From Bog-375 sp049698695 (GTDB lineage: Bacteria; Acidobacteriota; Terriglobia; Bryobacterales; Bryobacteraceae), in assembly GCA_049698695.1 (NCBI GenBank), contig JBAVYH010000094.1:24887-88886 (forward strand): a stretch of DNA of 64,000 bases, read 5' to 3'. Positions 60,874 to 64,000 of this stretch are shown piece by piece. Position 1 is the first letter of the stretch. Every line of letters starts with the position of its first letter. The notes under the pieces were generated by a model. It saw only the letters and a program-made list of their open reading frames with translations, was not told the DNA's origin and did not search any database. The position numbers were made by a program, and so were the translations under genes.

Positions 60874-61200
60874 ATGAAAGTCACCGATCGCCTTTTCGGC
60901 TCGCTCGAGCTTCTCGTTTTGAAAACCCTGGCTGCCGGGCCCAATCACGGTTTCGGCATCACCCTCCACGTGGAGACGGTCTCCAAGGGCCTGCTCCACA
61001 TGGAGGAAGGTTCGCTGTACCCGGCGCTGCACCGCCTCGAGCGGCAACGGCTGGTTTCGGGCGAGTGGCGGCAAACGGATAACGGCCGCCGGGCCCGCGT
61101 GTATTCGCTCACCGCGGCGGGCCGCAAGCGCCTGGCGGAAAACGAGGCAAGCTGGTCATCGGTGGCGCTTGGCATCGAAAGAGTGCTGAGGTTCGTATGA
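60874..61200 (+). CDS. PadR-family transcriptional regulator
   Basis: This 108-residue winged-helix repressor has LFGSLELLVLKTLAAGPNHG at the N-terminus, GSLYPALHRLERQRLVSGEW (recognition helix and wing) and RRARVYSLTAAGRKRL. It overlaps the large permease gene by four bases (ATGA), the standard pairing in Acidobacteriota. It probably represses this operon through the inverted repeat at 60833. Confidence 0.94.
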   Translation: MKVTDRLFGSLELLVLKTLAAGPNHGFGITLHVETVSKGLLHMEEGSLYPALHRLERQRLVSGEWRQTDNGRRARVYSLTAAGRKRLAENEASWSSVALGIERVLRFV

Positions 61201-63815
61201 AGCGCGCCATCGAGTTTCTGCGGCGTCTCTTCCACCGCGATTCCGCCTGGCAGGAGGAAATCGAAAGCCACCTTGCCATGCGCGCCGCCTGGCATCAGGC
61301 GCAGGGCGTTGCGGCGGATGCTGCCCGCGCCTGCGCCGCGCGGGATTTCGGCAGCCGCCTGCGTGCGCTCGAGGCCGTTCGCGCGGTTCATCGTGCGCCG
61401 TGGCTCGACGCGCTGGCGCAGGATGCGCGTCACGGCCTGCGCGTGATTCGCCGCTCGCCCGCCTTCAGTCTGGCCGCGGTGGCCACGCTCGCGGTGGGCA
61501 TCGGCGCTTCCACCGCCGTGTTCAGCGTCGTCGATCTGCTGCTATTCCGCAGCCTTCCCTATCCGCGCGCCGAGCGCCTCGTCTCGGTCGGCTTCAGCGG
61601 CCCCATCGACACCAATGAATTCAATGTCGGCAACGCCTACCTGGACTGGCGCGACCACCAGCGCGTGTTTGCCGCCATGACATCCATGTATCCTCGCGTC
61701 TGGTGCGACCTCGGCGAAGCGCCGGCGCTGCGCGTTCCCTGCTTCCAGGTGGAAGCGAACTTCCTCGCCACGCTCGGAATAGCCCCTGCCGCCGGCCGCG
61801 ATTTCCGCCCCGAGGACGACCGTCCCGGCGCTCCCAAAGTGGCCTTGCTCTCCTACGCGATGTGGCAATCGCGTTTCGGTGGCGATCCCGGCGCGGCCGG
61901 TAAGACCATTACTTTGGATGACGCCCCGGTCCGCGTGATCGGTTTTCTGCCGCGCACTTTCGAGATGCCGCAACTGGGCGACGCCGACGTACTGCTGGCC
62001 GAGCAACTCGACGAGCGCGTGGCGCGCGCGCCCAACTCCACCGTTTTCCTGCGCACCTTCGCCCGTTTGAAAGAGGGCGGCACCGCGGAGACCGCGCGCC
62101 AGCAATTGCTGCCGCTCTATTCCGACAGCGTGCAACGTTACGTGCCTCCTCCGCTGCGGCGCGAAGTCGGATTGGTGGTGCGCAGCCTGCGCGACCGCCA
62201 GATTCACGATGTGAAACTGGCTTCCTGGCTGTTGTTCGGCGCCGTGCTGGCGTTGGTGGCGCTGGCATGCGCCAACGTAGCCAACCTCATGCTGGCGCGC
62301 GCCGCCGCGCGCCGCAAGGAACTGGCCATGCGTGCCGCGCTTGGCGCCGGCCGCGGCCGCCTGGCGCGTCAGATGTTCACCGAAAGCCTGCTGCTCAGCC
62401 TGGCTGGCGGCGCGGCTGGGTGCGTTTTCGCCTGGGGCCTGCTGCGCGCGGTGGTCGCGACCGCGCCTGAAGCGTTGCCGCGGCTTCACCAGGCGCGCAT
62501 GGATGGGCGGGTTCTACTGTTCGCCCTGGCGGTTTCGCTGGGGGCTGCGGTAGTCACTGGACTGCTGCCGGCCTGGGAGCGCTTGAGCGCGGCCTCGCTC
62601 GCCGGTTGGCATTCCACCGGAAGCGGGCGCTTATGGGCGCGGCCCGCGCTGGTGGCGGCCCAGGTGGCGATTTCCCTGGTGCTGTTGACCGGCGCGTCGC
62701 TGCTGGTCCGCAGCTTATGGAAGCTGGAAAGCGAGTCGCTGGGATTTCGGCCGCAGCGCGTGGTCACCGCAGCGTTCACTCTCAACCGCCATCGTTACAA
62801 TTCGGTGGAAAAACAGGACGCCTTCTACGCCGAGGTGGAGCGGCAGCTCGCCCGAATTCCCGGTGTCAGCCGGTTTGCCCTGAGCGATTCCATTCCACCA
62901 TCCGGCGGCATGCGCGGCCGCCCGTTTTCCAACATGCGAATTGCCGGCCATGCGCCGCTTCCGGAGCAGGGCGGCATGGTGGCATTCCGCTACGTCACGC
63001 CCGGTTACTTCCGCGCGCTCGGCATTCCGATTCTTGCCGGACGCGATTTCGACGAAAAGGAGCGCTCCGGAACCGACACTCCGCTGATCCTCAGCCAGTC
63101 GCTCGCGAAGCGAATGTTCGTCGACGAGAACCCCGTGGGCCAGCGCATCGATCTCGACGTGAATGGCCATTGGCTGCCCGTCGTCGGCGTGGCCGGCGAT
63201 GTGAAGAACTCGGGACTCACCGATGCGCCGCAGCCGGAATACTACCGGCTGCGCATGAACCGCTCCGGTGCGCTAGGCCTCAGCGGCGTGGCGTTGCTCG
63301 AAACGCCGCTCGATCCGGGCGCGCTGGAACGCTGGATGCGCCGGCAGATGGCGGCCATCGATCCCGCGCTGCCCGTCACCATCGAAACCATTGAGACCAA
63401 GGTGAGCCGCTTGACCGAGCGCCCGCGCTTCCTGGCCGCCCTGATCGCGTTGTTCGCCGCGTTCGGGCTGTTGCTGGCCGCGATTGGCCTATATGGCGTA
63501 TTGTCATTCCTGGTAGCGCAGCGCACGCGCGAAATCGGGGTGCGCATCGCCCTCGGCGCCTCGCCGCGCCAGATTGCGCGCATGGCGGTGCAGCAGGCCG
63601 GCGTCTGGACCGTCGCTGGAATGGCCACCGGCTGGGCGGCATCCGCGGGACTGGCGCGACTCGCGCGCGGCGCTTTGTTCCAGGTTTCGCCCTTCGATCC
63701 GCTCTCGCTGGCAGCCGCCGCGGGGATCCTGATGATGGCCGCCGCTATCGCCGCGTGGCGCCCCGCGCGCCGCGCCGCACGGGTCGATCCAGCAGTTTCG
63801 TTGCGCGAAGAATGA
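61197..63815 (+). CDS. Large MacB-like permease, acidobacterial duplicated orphan permease type
   Basis: This 872-residue protein has a short N-terminal cytoplasmic helical segment (about 1-70; LFHRDSAWQEEIESHLAMRA) and two FtsX/MacB permease units in tandem. Each unit starts with one helix and a MacB periplasmic domain and ends with three helices (LARAAARRKELAMRAALGAG in the first, VAQRTREIGVRIALGASPRQ in the second). No ATPase gene is adjacent, hence the name orphan permease. It probably works with an ATPase encoded elsewhere, or has a mechanotransmission role. Confidence 0.93.
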   Translation: MKRAIEFLRRLFHRDSAWQEEIESHLAMRAAWHQAQGVAADAARACAARDFGSRLRALEAVRAVHRAPWLDALAQDARHGLRVIRRSPAFSLAAVATLAVGIGASTAVFSVVDLLLFRSLPYPRAERLVSVGFSGPIDTNEFNVGNAYLDWRDHQRVFAAMTSMYPRVWCDLGEAPALRVPCFQVEANFLATLGIAPAAGRDFRPEDDRPGAPKVALLSYAMWQSRFGGDPGAAGKTITLDDAPVRVIGFLPRTFEMPQLGDADVLLAEQLDERVARAPNSTVFLRTFARLKEGGTAETARQQLLPLYSDSVQRYVPPPLRREVGLVVRSLRDRQIHDVKLASWLLFGAVLALVALACANVANLMLARAAARRKELAMRAALGAGRGRLARQMFTESLLLSLAGGAAGCVFAWGLLRAVVATAPEALPRLHQARMDGRVLLFALAVSLGAAVVTGLLPAWERLSAASLAGWHSTGSGRLWARPALVAAQVAISLVLLTGASLLVRSLWKLESESLGFRPQRVVTAAFTLNRHRYNSVEKQDAFYAEVERQLARIPGVSRFALSDSIPPSGGMRGRPFSNMRIAGHAPLPEQGGMVAFRYVTPGYFRALGIPILAGRDFDEKERSGTDTPLILSQSLAKRMFVDENPVGQRIDLDVNGHWLPVVGVAGDVKNSGLTDAPQPEYYRLRMNRSGALGLSGVALLETPLDPGALERWMRRQMAAIDPALPVTIETIETKVSRLTERPRFLAALIALFAAFGLLLAAIGLYGVLSFLVAQRTREIGVRIALGASPRQIARMAVQQAGVWTVAGMATGWAASAGLARLARGALFQVSPFDPLSLAAAAGILMMAAAIAAWRPARRAARVDPAVSLREE

Positions 63816-64000
63816 GCAGGGGTGGTTTGGAGACACTACGGCCGGGAGTGATGAGGAAAAACAGTGAGACGTGGCGGGTGGCCGGGCTTCGGACTTATCG
63901 CCGTGCGTGCGGCCACCCAATGGTTTGAGTAGAAACTACGTTGATGTGAGCCCGCTGTATGGCGGACAATATCAGGTCGATTCGTTCCTTACCCTCTGAT
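63816..64000. other. Right edge of window, no gene identified
   Basis: The 185 bases after the large permease gene show no open frame with coding character, no strong hairpin and no known RNA. A gene could begin beyond the edge. Confidence 0.5.

Overview
The window looks like chromosomal DNA of an Acidobacteriota member, most like the Bryobacterales/Solibacter group. This is inferred from gene families, because no rRNA is present. The DNA is GC-rich and encodes a PadR regulator overlapping a very large MacB-like permease of the acidobacterial duplicated orphan permease type, tandem acidobacterial-type VWFA proteins, a bacillithiol-type deacetylase, KDO synthesis genes (so a Gram-negative envelope) and many secreted glycoside hydrolases with Tat-like leaders. 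No phage, transposase, integrase, CRISPR array or rRNA was seen. One tRNA gene (Arg, anticodon TCG) is present.

Layout. 1-1.5 kb: divergent thyX (runs off the left edge) and dut, whose start codons share one 8-bp palindrome. 1.7-6.1 kb: a four-gene MacAB-like exporter. 6.1-6.8 kb: a RelE/XRE toxin-antitoxin pair whose toxin appears frameshifted. 7.0-9.2 kb: sulfate assimilation (cysH, cysC) and a PHP phosphoesterase. 9.3-12 kb: LysR regulator and ppx. 12.3-14.5 kb: a ferredoxin-methyltransferase fusion and a LytTR response regulator. 14.6-20.3 kb: FUSC protein, GH1 enzyme, LytS-type kinase with a LiaF-like protein, and an HD-GYP protein. 20.4-25.2 kb: GH29 fucosidase, HepT/MntA toxin-antitoxin, secreted TIM-barrel isomerase-like protein, ROK kinase. 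25.4-27.3 kb: accB-accC. 27.3-29.5 kb: two VWFA proteins and a tiny Trp/Arg-rich protein in one overlapping operon. 29.6-32.8 kb: kdsB-pyrG-kdsA. 32.9-41.1 kb: two GH5-like enzymes, bshB1, GNAT, rhomboid, PfkB kinase, IscU-like scaffold, MgtC/DUF4010 protein. 41.2-49.9 kb: a histone-H1-like protein, a beta-barrel candidate, a propeller-membrane-TPR protein, and a fused ABC-2/M1 peptidase with its ATPase. 50-57.6 kb: tRNA, FAH protein, desaturase, rimO-yacG, pgpA, TIG/propeller protein, cinA. 57.6-63.8 kb: ctaA, an M1-like protein lacking a zinc ligand, padR and the large permease.

How the genes work together. dUTPase makes dUMP for ThyX. KdsA and KdsB bracket PyrG, which supplies the CTP that KdsB consumes. 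AccB and AccC form the biotin carboxylase half of acetyl-CoA carboxylase. CysC and CysH belong to sulfate activation and reduction. The LytS kinase and LytTR regulator, 3 kb apart on opposite strands, are the likely signalling pair.

Between genes there is a dense set of palindromic repeats of several families, including a 186-bp nested inverted repeat at 54.6 kb and a direct repeat flanking the M1-like gene. Many genes have a TGCTA-type -10 element very close to the start codon, suggesting short or absent 5' leaders.
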